A stretch of 64,000 bases of DNA, from the NCBI GenBank assembly GCA_032716605.1, contig CM064552.1, forward strand, positions 3,471,608-3,535,607, written 5' to 3'. The notes beneath the pieces are model-generated. The model made no database searches. It had not been told where the DNA came from and saw only the letters and a list, made by a program, of their open reading frames with translations. The translations under genes and the position numbers were made by a program. The stretch's first letter is position 1, and the number at the start of each line of letters is the position of its first letter. Below, piece by piece: positions 52,251 through 61,311 of this stretch. Origin of the DNA: Paralithodes platypus. Lineage: Eukaryota > Arthropoda > Malacostraca > Decapoda > Lithodidae.

Positions 52251-52910
52251 GTCTTGATAGCGTAATGGATATGCGGAATTTTGGTGTGAGTATCCTAGGT
52301 TTGAGTCCTGGGAGTGCCACATGTATTTGTTGTTGTTGTTGTTCCCCAAGCTGCCTGGCTGAACAGCCCCAAGGCCCCAAGCAAGGCCAAGGCCATAACC
52401 GAGCGCCCCCACAGAACCCTCCCCGCCTACCACAATAAAGCCTGGGTGACCGAAGCCACTCCATGGCGGAGAGCTGAGGAGGGCGCGGAAACTCCCGGGA
52501 AACCAAAGCCCCACCCAGGGCCCTGTGCCCCTCAGCAATTATGAAGAGAAAGTTGAGGGGCAAAGGAAAAATGTGACGCTTTGGCTTCCAATCTTGGTAG
52601 ATTGGGAGGTCAATCCACGGAAGAGACGCCGCCACTCGAGATCTAGGAAGTATATAAGTAAAAGGAACAGTCAGAGTATGCTATGGGTATGGTAGAGATC
52701 GCTCAGTTCTCACGCTGATAGACCAGCCCATCACCATATGACTAGAACCCAATCCTCTCAGTATCAGCTAGGAAAGGCCCTAGAAAGCCGCCTTTGGCGG
52801 GGGGATAGCTCCCCTATTTCAACCCCTTTTGGGGTTGGGCACCCGCCCACACATGTATTTGTTGATTTCATTAATTGAGTTTAGAGGTGAAGTTGGTTGG
52901 TTGAAAAAAC
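52251..52910 (+). mobile_element. SINE-B split by SINE-T
   Basis: Head GTCTTGATAGCGTAATGGAT, GGTTTGAGTCCTGGGAGTG; resumes at 52850 with CACATGTATTTGTTGATTTC and ends at GGTTGGTTGAAAAAACAT. Confidence 0.85.
52333..52849 (-). mobile_element. SINE-T retroposon, longest copy
   Basis: 517 bp, flanked by the 15-bp duplication CACATGTATTTGTTG (52318-52332 and 52850-52864). On the minus strand: CGGGTGCCCAACCCC head with AAAGGGGTTGAAATAGGGG, GGGCTGGTCTATCAGCGTG, CGTCTCTTCCGTGGATTGAC, CAGGGCCCTGGGTGGGGC, GGCAGCTTGGGGAACAACAA. The tract CCGCCTTTGGCGGG near 52790 is a small hairpin at the head. The 100-residue minus-strand frame is conserved with the other copies only to the extent that the DNA is. Confidence 0.9.
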
Positions 52911-52914
52911 ATAA

Positions 52915-53385
52915 TATTTCATAATTTGATTTTGCTAAAGCATTTTTCCACATAGCGATTTTGTTTAGTGTGTTGTCGTTTCAATAGTTTTTAATTTTAA
53001 CGAGTTCTTTATATTAATTTGAACATTAACTTTTGATCGATTTCAAGTTTTATGTTTTGATTAATTGCACATAGCGATTTTGAATAGTTGTTTTGTCTTT
53101 ATATTGTCTGGTCCCAGTTTTGGTTAGTTTATTTTGCAAGTTTTACAATTAGTGTTTTCACATAGCGATTTTGATTAGTTCTTTTGCCTTCATATTGTCC
53201 TTGTCCAAGTTTTGGTGTGTTTATATTGCAAGTACTGTATTACATTATAATTTCATAGTTATATTTTGCTTAAGCATTGTTTACACATAGCAATTTTGAT
53301 CAAGTTCTTTAGTCATTATGCTGTGTTCGTCTCAGTTTTGGTTTGTTTATTTTGCAAGCTTTACATTACAACTATAGTAAGAGTC
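52915..53385 (+). repeat. Cluster of four R3 copies
   Basis: CCACATAGCGATTTTGTTTAG, CACATAGCGATTTTGAATAG, CACATAGCGATTTTGATTAG and CACATAGCAATTTTGATCAAG-type words occur about every 100-130 bp, each followed by TTTGGTTxGTTTATTTTGCA. (First and last words exceed the display limit by one base and are approximate.). Confidence 0.75.
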
Positions 53386-53394
53386 CCTTGGTGT

Positions 53395-53600
53395 ATGTAC
53401 TATATGTATATTCTCAGGCACATACCTCATAGCTTGGGGTGGCTGACTTGTTACAGGGACTTAAAGTGGATATTTACCATGAATCGTTAGACCGAGCTGC
53501 CCAAGCTCTTGCTGTCTACCAATAACACGGTGTGGGATCGAAGTGCAGACCCTTCTATCAGCAACCATACGCGCTAAAGCCCATAGCACAGCCCGTGGAA
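53395..53600. repeat. R4 fragment and unassigned flank
   Basis: CTCAGGCACATACCTCATAG and GGTGGCTGACTTG, then AAGCTCTTGCTGTCTACC and CGGTGTGGGATCGAAGTG with no recognisable gene. Confidence 0.5.
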
Positions 53601-53950
53601 ACAGATTAACTTGCTCATGTAGTAATGTACACCCTTTGTGGTGGATTGTGATTGTAATAGCGATTTTGATTAGTTATTTACCAGAACGTCCCTGACTTCC
53701 CAAATTGTCTAATTCCTTGAACGTGACTATAGTGCGTTGTTATGTGTGCGATTGGTTTGCTTTGGAAACGGATTAACTTGCTAATGTAGTAATGTACACC
53801 CTATGTGGTGGATTGTGTTGTTTTATTTCATAAATTTTATTTTAGTAAGCGTTTTTTGCACATAGCGATTTTGATAAGTTATTTTGGCTTTATATTGTCT
53901 TTGTCCAAGTTTTGGTTTGTTTAGTTTGCAAGTTTTACATTTTAAATTAT
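53600..53950 (+). repeat. R3 copies, one nearly full length
   Basis: GTGACTATAGTGCGTTG, GGATTAACTTGCTAATGTAG, GGTGGATTGTGTTG, CACATAGCGATTTTGATAAG, GTCCAAGTTTTGG, GCAAGTTTTACATTTTAA. Confidence 0.8.
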
Positions 53951-53982
53951 ATTATTATTAGAAATGTTTATGTTTGATTGAC

Positions 53983-54083
53983 TATATATATATTGACTAA
54001 CCTGCCTTCGGGTATTTTTATGTGTTACTAATTTATATATATTGACTAACCTGCCTTCGGGTATTTTTCTAATGTGTTACTAA
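53983..54083. repeat. Tandem duplication of about 50 bp
   Basis: TATATATTGACTAACCTGCC followed by TTCGGGTATTTTTATG occurs twice. Confidence 0.9.
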
Positions 54084-54520
54084 CCGAGTGGTGAGTGGCT
54101 GGGATATTTGGGCCTCCCCTACGACCTGTGCGGGTAGAGGCTTGACTTATCAGGTTGTGGAAGACCCATTTATTCCGACGATATAAGCCTTTTTTACACC
54201 ACCCCTTTCTCTCTCCCTGTGTCTTATTCTTCTTCTCTTCGCACTGGTGGAAAGGGAAATCGTGGCAGATGACCATGTCAACGATGGCTCCTTGAAACCT
54301 CCGAGGGTCCTTGAGATACGGTTAGAGCAGTGAGATTGGATACGACCCCGACTGGTGCACCCTTGCCACTGCGAGGTATTAGATAGCCGACAGGGACCAC
54401 TTCCATTTAACCCTCTGTGTACCGGTGATGTACTTTTCATGATATTCTTGAAGGTATTAGACGATTTTGTTCAGCTTGGGAAGGATGTCTACCCATTAAA
54501 AGGCTACAGACACTCAATTT
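54084..54520. other. Unassigned sequence with a TTAACCCTCTG terminus
   Basis: Minus-strand frames of 76 and 96 residues lack recognisable domains. TTAACCCTCTGTGTACCGG at 54408 is a terminus of the TTAA hairpin family; its partner is not seen. 54522-54571 is a SINE-B fragment (GGTTCGAGTCCTTGGAGTG). Confidence 0.4.
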
Positions 54521-54571
54521 TTGTGTGAGCATCCTAGGTTCGAGTCCTTGGAGTGACACATTTATTTGTTG

Positions 54572-55396
54572 ACTGTCGCTACTAATAGAAATTTTTAATC
54601 AGTTCAAAAAGTTCCTCCTGCAATTAAGAAGCTTGATAGTATCTACTTAAGTATTTATAGTATCACAGTTCCTTCTTAAACTTAAAAAAATTGTCAAAAT
54701 ATAGATAGAATATAATTATAGACCTAGAGATTACAGAATGGGTTAGGATGTTATAAAGTCCAAATGTCTGACTATCATAGAAGCACTACAAATACCACAC
54801 GATGCAGGGTATGCTGTGAGGATCACAACAGGGGACACAGTACTGTAGTAAAAAAACACAAAATGAGAGAAGAAACCTCCGAGAAATGTGACAACTGCAA
54901 AGAAGGCTACTGGGCATGCTAACAAAATGTACGGAAAAACTCTTATCATATTAAAAACCAAAAGAAACAGTAAATAATGTTCCTGTAACATTATTTGCTG
55001 GTTCTCGGGTTTTTTAATATGACTTAAGAGTTTTTCCGCACATTTTGGTAGCATGCCCAGTAGCCTTCTTTGCAGTTGCCACATTTCTTGGAAGTTTCTT
55101 CTCTCATTTTGTGTTTTTTTTACTACAGTACTGTGTCCCCTGTTGTGATCCTCACAGCATACCCTGCATCGTGTGGTATTTGTAGTGCTTCTATGATAGT
55201 CAGACCTTTGGCCTTTATGACATCTTAACCCCTTCTGTAATCTGTAGGTCTATAATGATATTCTATCTATATTTTGACAATTTTTTTAAGTTTAAGAAGG
55301 AACTGTGATACTAAAAATATTTAAATAGTTTGAAGCTTGTTAATTGCTGGAGGCCCTTTTTCAACTGATTAAAATAGTGTATTAGTAGCCACAGTA
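54572..55396. mobile_element. Palindrome P1: 825-bp foldback element
   Basis: Two arms of about 400 bp meet near 54985 with almost no loop. Left landmarks CTACTAATAGAAATTTTTAA, CAGTTCCTTCTTAAAC, GACTATCATAGAAGCACTAC, CACGATGCAGGGTATGCTG and their complements in reverse order on the right. Arm identity is about 90% by eye. A 113-residue minus-strand frame (54743-55084) spans the centre and is an artefact of the hairpin. Confidence 0.9.
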
Positions 55397-55411
55397 AAAG
55401 TTTAAGGCATG

Positions 55412-55698
55412 ACACTGGTACTTACAATGCTATAGTCTATTTATTACAAGTCGGCCAAAGCTCTTGAGTACTAACCTCTAGACCTGATCACGTTCTAAGG
55501 TGATCTCCCAAGAAAAATTGACCTATGCAGCGTTGGAAACTTCTCACCGAGGCGCTATGACATGTGCATAGTGCCTCGGTGAGAAGTTCCCAACGCTGCA
55601 TAGCTCAAATTTTCTTTCCTTAGAACGTGATCAGGTCTAGAGGTTAGTTTCAAGAAGTTTGGCGTAGTTTTAACGAATACACTATAGCATTTCCAGTA
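55412..55698. mobile_element. Palindrome P2: 287-bp foldback
   Basis: CTCTAGACCTGATCACGTTC, CTATGCAGCGTTGG and CTTCTCACCGAGGC on the left with complements on the right around CATGTGCATAG (centre about 55562). AATGCTATAGT marks both outer ends. Confidence 0.85.
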
Positions 55699-55768
55699 TT
55701 TATTATCATGGTTTAATGTTTTTAATGATTACACTTCATAAATTAGTGAACGAAATTCTCTCTGCTTC

Positions 55769-56097
55769 AAAATTCCTCACTTGACCCCTTCACCGCCATT
55801 GTTATTTTCATCGTATTGTGGATTTATGTATGTACACTCGGTACAAAAAGTATCTGCACCTCTACGCTGATCATCAGGTGTGTACAGCTCGATAGGGTTG
55901 GTACCTCTGCCTGCAACTATATCCGATCGTCTCTGACACATGGATATAGTTGCAGGCAGAGGTACCAACCCTATCGAGTTGTACACACCTGATGATCAGC
56001 GTAGGGGTGCAGATACTCTTTTTGACCGAGTGTACATACATAAATCCAGAATACGATGAAAATAATAATGGCGGTGAAGGGGTCAAGTGAGGAATTT
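55769..56097. mobile_element. Palindrome P3: mariner-type hairpin core inside a larger palindrome
   Basis: The core 55835-56032 is TA-flanked with TIR CACTCGGTACAAAAAGTATC (right arm CACTCGGTCAAAAAGAGTAT), like Tc1/mariner termini, and is self-complementary almost to its centre. Beyond the TA the flanks (CTCACTTGACCCCTTCACCG; TCATCGTATTGTGGATTTAT) are again mutual complements. The short frames on both strands come from the hairpin. Confidence 0.9.
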
Positions 56098-56109
56098 CTG
56101 TTTTGTGTA

Positions 56110-56230
56110 TTATGTTTCATATTTGTTTTGCTAAATATTTTGTTCCACATACAGTACTGTATTGACTTTGATTAGTTGTTTTTTGTCTTTATATTGTGTC
56201 GTCCCAGTTTTGGATGATATTGGAATTGGC
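56110..56230 (+). repeat. R3 repeat, diverged
   Basis: CACATACAGTACTGTATTGAC, TTTGATTAG and GTGTCGTCCCAGTTTTGG. Confidence 0.5.
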
Positions 56231-56289
56231 TACTGACTAACTTTAGGAATAAAATGCAAGTTGTTACATATATTTTGTTTTCTTTTCAG

Positions 56290-56379
56290 GTCAAGTGTGT
56301 CTATGATGTAACAAGAATCTGTTGGCTGTTGCCGTGGTGGTATGGCTGCCTGGTCCCGGCCTCTACTGCTTTAAGAAAT
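56290..56379 (+). other. Exon-like segment, 90 bp, open in phase 0
   Basis: A very good acceptor (TTTTGTTTTCTTTTCAG) precedes 56290 and a consensus donor (AAT|GTAAGTACTG) follows 56379. The 30 codons are open: VKCVYDVTRICWLLPWWYGC, LVPASTALRN. No homology recognised; the composition (three Cys, four Trp, hydrophobic) would fit a membrane-proximal segment but nothing proves coding. Confidence 0.35.
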
Positions 56380-56454
56380 GTAAGTACTGTACCGTATATT
56401 CATAATCGTTTTGATTACGGTTGCTTAGTTTATCATAATGTATGTTCCATCAAT

Positions 56455-56560
56455 TGCATCTATTCAATCAACTTCCAGTTACTTAAGCAGTTGACTTGTG
56501 TTGATGCTTTTAATAAAGCAGTGAAGTCGCACTTATTTCTGAAGGCTTATAATACTGCGG
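56455..56560 (+). pseudogene. LINE C-terminal peptide remnant
   Basis: Reads INFQLLKQLTCVDAFNKAVK, SHLFLKAYN, which follows the LINE end pattern (WN-x-LP ... F-x3-VK-x-HLF). Short and uncertain. Confidence 0.4.
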
Positions 56561-56740
56561 ATCATACAGTTACTGTACTGATGACTATTAACATATATTT
56601 TTTGTTTGAAAAATTGAAGTTAATGCAAGTGCTCGTGAATCATCTTTGAAAATTGGCCCTCGTACAATACAGTACCAGCCTATTATTATTATTCTTAATA
56701 TTATCTACAGTTGTTGGCTTTGTTGTACTTTTGTCGTGTA

Positions 56741-56952
56741 CGGTGGCGCTAATAAGTCATGTCCCAGCTGTCATTACGTTTGGCTCGCTCTGTGCTGTAT
56801 TAATGTCTGTCAGATGTTGAATAGGGTGGGTAAGTGTAGGAACATGTTTGTATATATCACTCGATATCAAGAAATGAAACTTGTATATTGGTGATACCAA
56901 TTATTGATCAAAATATACTTGGTGCCGAGACATGGACTTATTAGCACGACTG
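56741..56952. mobile_element. Tc1/mariner-type MITE, copy 2
   Basis: TA-flanked, about 90% like 29593-29803. The left terminus is mutated (CGGTGGCGCTAATAAG). TGTACTTTTGTCGTGTA before it and TGTACTTTGTCGTGTA after it are near-identical, so a longer flank is duplicated. Confidence 0.85.
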
Positions 56953-57099
56953 TACTTTGTCGTGTACTATTATGCATTTCTATAGTTGGTGTTTACTTGT
57001 GAATATTTTGATTGTATTGTTCTTTGCTTGGGTACTTTATATATTGGTTAGACACTTATGGTTTTCAGTATGGCTTGATTTGAGTAGTTTGCTTTGTCA

Positions 57100-57230
57100 T
57101 TGGAACTCTCTCCCAGAATCAGTATTTCCCTGTTCTTATGACTTGAATTGCTGTGTGTGTCCTGGCATTTTGGTTCGAACGTCCCTCGATTTTGGCCCTG
57201 TCACTCTTTGAACTCTGGGGGAAGACACTC
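57100..57230 (+). pseudogene. Possible LINE C-terminal remnant
   Basis: HWNSLPESVFPCSYDLN resembles the conserved LINE ending; no further domain. Confidence 0.3.
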
Positions 57231-57492
57231 GCTACAGGCAGTTTTGCGTGTTGTCTCCCTCACTCATATAGAACAAAACAAATTGGTTTTGCTTGTGTAT
57301 GGGTATATATTTGACAAGTTCTTGTTTGCTTGAATAGTTTACTTTGATATTTTCTCTACTTTTGAAATGACTCGTGTTGTTGCTCCCTTTTCTTTGTGTG
57401 TCAGTTTGTTTTATCAAGTTTCATTTTGATATGTTAGTTTCCTGAATGTTTAGCGTTATGTTGCTTATCTTATATCGTTTGCTTAACCCCTT

Positions 57493-57640
57493 CATGATTC
57501 ACACATCTTGACAGTACAGTAACTTGGCTATCATTGTACATAGTTTTTGTCCGTTAACCCTTTGAGTACCAGAAGTAACTTGGCTATCATTTTGCATTGT
57601 TTTTGTCCGTTAACCCTTTGAGTACCAGCGATGTGTGCTA
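57493..57640. repeat. Tandem duplication ending in TTAACCCTTTGAGTACC
   Basis: AGTAACTTGGCTATCATT...TTTTTGTCCG-TTAACCCTTTGAGTACC occurs twice with a 56-bp period (57517 and 57573). The TTAACCC words are hairpin-MITE termini. Confidence 0.75.
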
Positions 57641-59100
57641 GATTTGTGTTGTGGCTATATTTTGAAGATTGGTGGTTAAAAGGGTTGGTAGAGATATTAT
57701 TGAAGCCTTATTTGTTGCTAGAGGTCCTTCCTAAGCTGAATAAAATAGTCTTGCTGTCAGATTATAAAAAGGACTTCTCTGGTATTGAATGAGTTTTTTG
57801 CTTATTTTAATGCGAGTTGCTTATCTGTTATGCGCAGTGATTTTGTTCTGTTGTCTTTATATTGTCTCGTCCCAGTTTGTTTATTTGCTTTACTTCATTT
57901 CTCATTAAAACAAAATTGTTAGTCATTATTGTTTGAGCATCCAGTCATTAGATACCTGATTTCCCTTTAATTTTGTTGCTCAAGCATAGCTTCCACAATG
58001 TTGAGGAGTTCTTTTAGTTTTGATTGTTAATATTTGTTGGATGAATGATAGGCTATATAATGTATTTGTTTCCAGTTATTTTGCCTTTGTCCCAGTTTTG
58101 GTTTGCTTAGTTTGAAATTTTAATGTATTGATGAAACATTGCTTAGCAATATAGGTAATGGCATATTTACTTAGGTCCTTACTATGTTGTATTTCTCAGT
58201 ACCAATAATTGATGCCTTCTTTTATATGTATAATTAACTATCAGTATATGCTCAGGCACTTATTAATCTTTACTCAGTTTAATATATAACTAAGAGATTA
58301 TATTATTGGTAAATGTACACGGATGCCAGCCACTCAGAAATTTATATTCTTGTAAGTCTATGTATATGAACCAGTTGTCCATTAAGTTTGGAATTTTATT
58401 AAGTTATTTCCATAGCAATTTTGATTAGTTCCTTTGAGTCGATCTTGTGTAGTCAAAGTTTTAGTTTGTTTAGTTTGAGTTTTAAATTATAATTTGGCAA
58501 AGCCAAATGTTACAAGGTTTTATTGAGAAACAAGTATACCAGGTCACTTTTATTAGACATGTTTTAAAAGTTTGAATTATAAAGTTTATAACAAATATCC
58601 AGTACCTAAAGAAATTACAGTACAGTACAAACTTTTAGTAACTTCAGTTTCCTAATTTATTTTGCCCTTACCATCTTTGGAAGTTTTAAATTTGTAATGT
58701 CCAATGACTTTAGTCAATGCTGCTTTTATAAAGTTATGATTGAGTTGTATAGATCATGGTCACCGATGCTTTAAAACTCTATAATTGTTGTGATATTACT
58801 AAAGTATTGAGTGATCAAATGTTATCTATTTAAAATGGCAGACTACAGTTGTTGATAATCCCAAAGCCTAATGTTTGTAAGTGATGGAACTAGTAGTTAC
58901 TATAAGTTACTATAAGTACATTGTAATATTTGGAAATACAGTAAAAGTTTTGAATACCATAATATCTTTATTTTTATTATAATACATGTAATAGATACAG
59001 TTCACCTTAGGTTCATACCAAAGGTTGGACTCTGAATATTTAAATCCCATTCAGTAAAGTTAAGACTAACAAATAAAGTAAAAAAAAAATCAGCCAAAAA
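57641..59100. other. AT-rich interval with scattered R3 remnants
   Basis: R3 fragments near 57835, 58065 and 58390 (CATAGCAATTTTGATTAG; CCCAGTTTTGGTTTG). Poly-A tracts at 59080-59125. No gene is seen. Confidence 0.5.
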
Positions 59101-59146
59101 AATAAGTAAAAAAAAAAAAAAAAATCAGCTATAGTCAAAACAATGA

Positions 59147-59506
59147 ATGGAATTTAGAATTCAGTTAGCGGTCATTTTGCAACATGTTGCCAGTCAGAGC
59201 TCCGAACATATCAGAACTGTGGACATGCAACATTTTCCGAAGTCCAAGACTGGGCTCAGGAAAATGTTTAATTGGTTTGGACTTTGGAAATTTCCACTGG
59301 ACTTAGAAAAATTTGACAAGTCCAGGCTGGACTTAGCAAAATTCTGGGGGAAATCAGTCAAAAGTCTATGGGGTGAAACTCAAACATTTCACACCACAAA
59401 AACTTTTCTATCAAGATTCTTGCTGGCAATTTGTGGAGCTAGGTTCTACTTCACCATCCAGGCTTGGCCCAGCAACTCTGTGCATTTCAAACTTAACCTC
59501 ACATAG
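59147..59506 (+). other. 119-residue open frame of unknown significance
   Basis: Contains an internal repeat: LDLEKFDKSR followed by LDLAKFWGKS, from TGGACTTAG-type duplicated DNA. No domain, no good start context and no conserved copy, so I consider it probably non-coding. Confidence 0.2.
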
Positions 59507-59531
59507 CCAGTCCTGTCATTGGCTCAATTAA

Positions 59532-59649
59532 CCCTTTCAGTACTGATTCTGGCTAACCTCAAAAGATTTTAGTCAGCTTAGGAAAGAAGTCCTTTCTAAG
59601 CTGATTAAAATAATCTGAGGCTAGCCAGATAGTGACAGTACTAAAAGGG
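59532..59649. mobile_element. 118-bp TTAA-flanked hairpin MITE
   Basis: TTAA at 59528-59531 and 59650-59653; CCCTTTCAGTACTGATTCTG on the left and CAGTACTAAAAGGG on the right, self-complementary to the centre (TAGTCAGCTTAGGAAAG and its complement). Confidence 0.9.
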
Positions 59650-59653
59650 TTAA

Positions 59654-60408
59654 TAGAACTCATGACAAGCATGGGCTATGGAGGTGAAGTTTGAAATGCA
59701 CTAAGAACACATGAAACTCAGAAAAAACAGTAAAACCAAAGACTGTCACAGAAACATTACTTGCCATCTTAACAGACTTTAAGACCAGACAAATAAGGCT
59801 CTGAACTTTATCATTATGTTTGTAGAACATTCAACCAAATTACTTAGAAACTTTGCTACCATAAATGTAACTTTGGTTTTAGCACTTTCAGTAATGATGG
59901 TTGAACATATCCAAATTCATAATGATCCTTTGGTTGTCAAACTGTTCATTCTAGGTTGCTAAACTTTATATCATGAGTGTGCAGTATATAAATAGTCACA
60001 TAACAGCCAAAGAAACTTTTAATGATTTATAAAAAGTCCATCTTAGTAAAATATATGTATATGGTAACAAATTTATTACTTTTATTATGCATGTTATTTA
60101 TGAAAATTTTATTACTTTCTTTGCATGTTAAGTGATATTTTCACTTACCATGCAAACACTCATTTCCAGAAATGGCATATGCATCGTAAAATATATTTTT
60201 ACCAATTTAAATACTTTAAATCAACCAGCTATTTTTAAATCTTTAATGTATTTTGGCAGATTTTTTCAGTCAGTGATAGACAAACTACATTTAAATATGC
60301 AAACCCAAAATATAAAGTTTTACCCTACATAAATGCAGCCAAACCATTGCTTACATGATACAGTACACTCTTAAGCAAAAATAAGTACACCAATGGAATC
60401 CTAAACCT
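59654..60408. other. AT-rich interval, no gene seen
   Basis: No repeat or frame that I can support. Confidence 0.5.
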
Positions 60409-60665
60409 TTAACCCTCTCATAAACGAAGAAGTCATGCTGGCTAAGGAGAAATTTTATGAAATTCAGGAAAACTTCTAGGAATAATAAAGTATAAAACTC
60501 CATTAGACCCAGATCCTTTCAAAGCTTAATAAAATCATCCAATAACCAGAATTAACAAGTCATGCTGGCTAAGAGAAATTCTATGCACTTAAGGAATAAT
60601 TAAGAGCATAAATGCCAAAATAATTCCCCAAAAAACATAAAATAATCAAATATCCAGAATTAACT
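60409..60665. repeat. TTAA-terminus and a 110-130-bp direct repeat
   Basis: TTAACCCTCTCATAAACG at 60409, then GTCATGCTGGCTAAGGAGAA and GTCATGCTGGCTAAGAGAAA as the starts of two related units, each ending CAGAATTAAC. Confidence 0.65.
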
Positions 60666-61242
60666 TACTCATATTTATCAAGGGGCTGATATAGTCCATG
60701 AGCCAGGCCAGATATCGGTACCACCTGGGGTGACTAAACACGAATGGTACTAAAATGTTTATAGAGTGACTAAGTACATTAAGATATGATAGCCTTCTCG
60801 CACTGGTAGCTTAGTCTAATTTTTTTGATGCAATAGGGGCGCTACCCAAAAATAAAAATTTTTAGCGTGACGCTCGGCGTTTTCCTCATTTTCTTTCAAA
60901 TCCATCACACAATCATCGCGAAACTTTGAACACCTATGTAGAATTATATTCTCTACCAGAGTTGTTCCTAGGTATTTTTCAAATTTCCTCATATTTCGGA
61001 ATATACTCTATATTTTGGGTATTTTCCTCTAAATCTAGAATAAATCCTTAAATATGGGGAACATTGAAAATATATTCTAACAGCTCTTGTAGCTTATTTG
61101 ATTCTCTACAAGAATTATTCCGATGTGTATTTCAAGTTTCTCCATATTTAGGGGTTTATTTCATATTTGGGGATTTTTTGTTATATTTTGGGGATAATTT
61201 ATTATTGGAAGGAGCAAACATATGTAGAGTGGTTTCCATGTA
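60666..61242. other. AT-rich flank of the final gene with a partial duplication
   Basis: Two related segments (ATTCTCTACCAGAGTTGTTC near 60951; GATTCTCTACAAGAATTATTC-like near 61111), each followed by a TTTCAA...ATATTT run. No promoter element can be named with confidence. Confidence 0.4.
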
Positions 61243-61311
61243 ATGTGTTTGTTTGTTCATGGTTTAATGGTGATATTTTTTGCAGGTGTGTGTCGACTGT
61301 TTGACGGCAGG

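Noticed and set aside
54743..56086. Frames of 69-113 residues within the palindromes
   Set aside because: They read across hairpin arms and similar peptides appear on both strands.
59147..59506. Stand-alone small gene
   Set aside because: Internal DNA repetition, lack of domain and lack of start context make chance more likely; listed only as a low-confidence frame.
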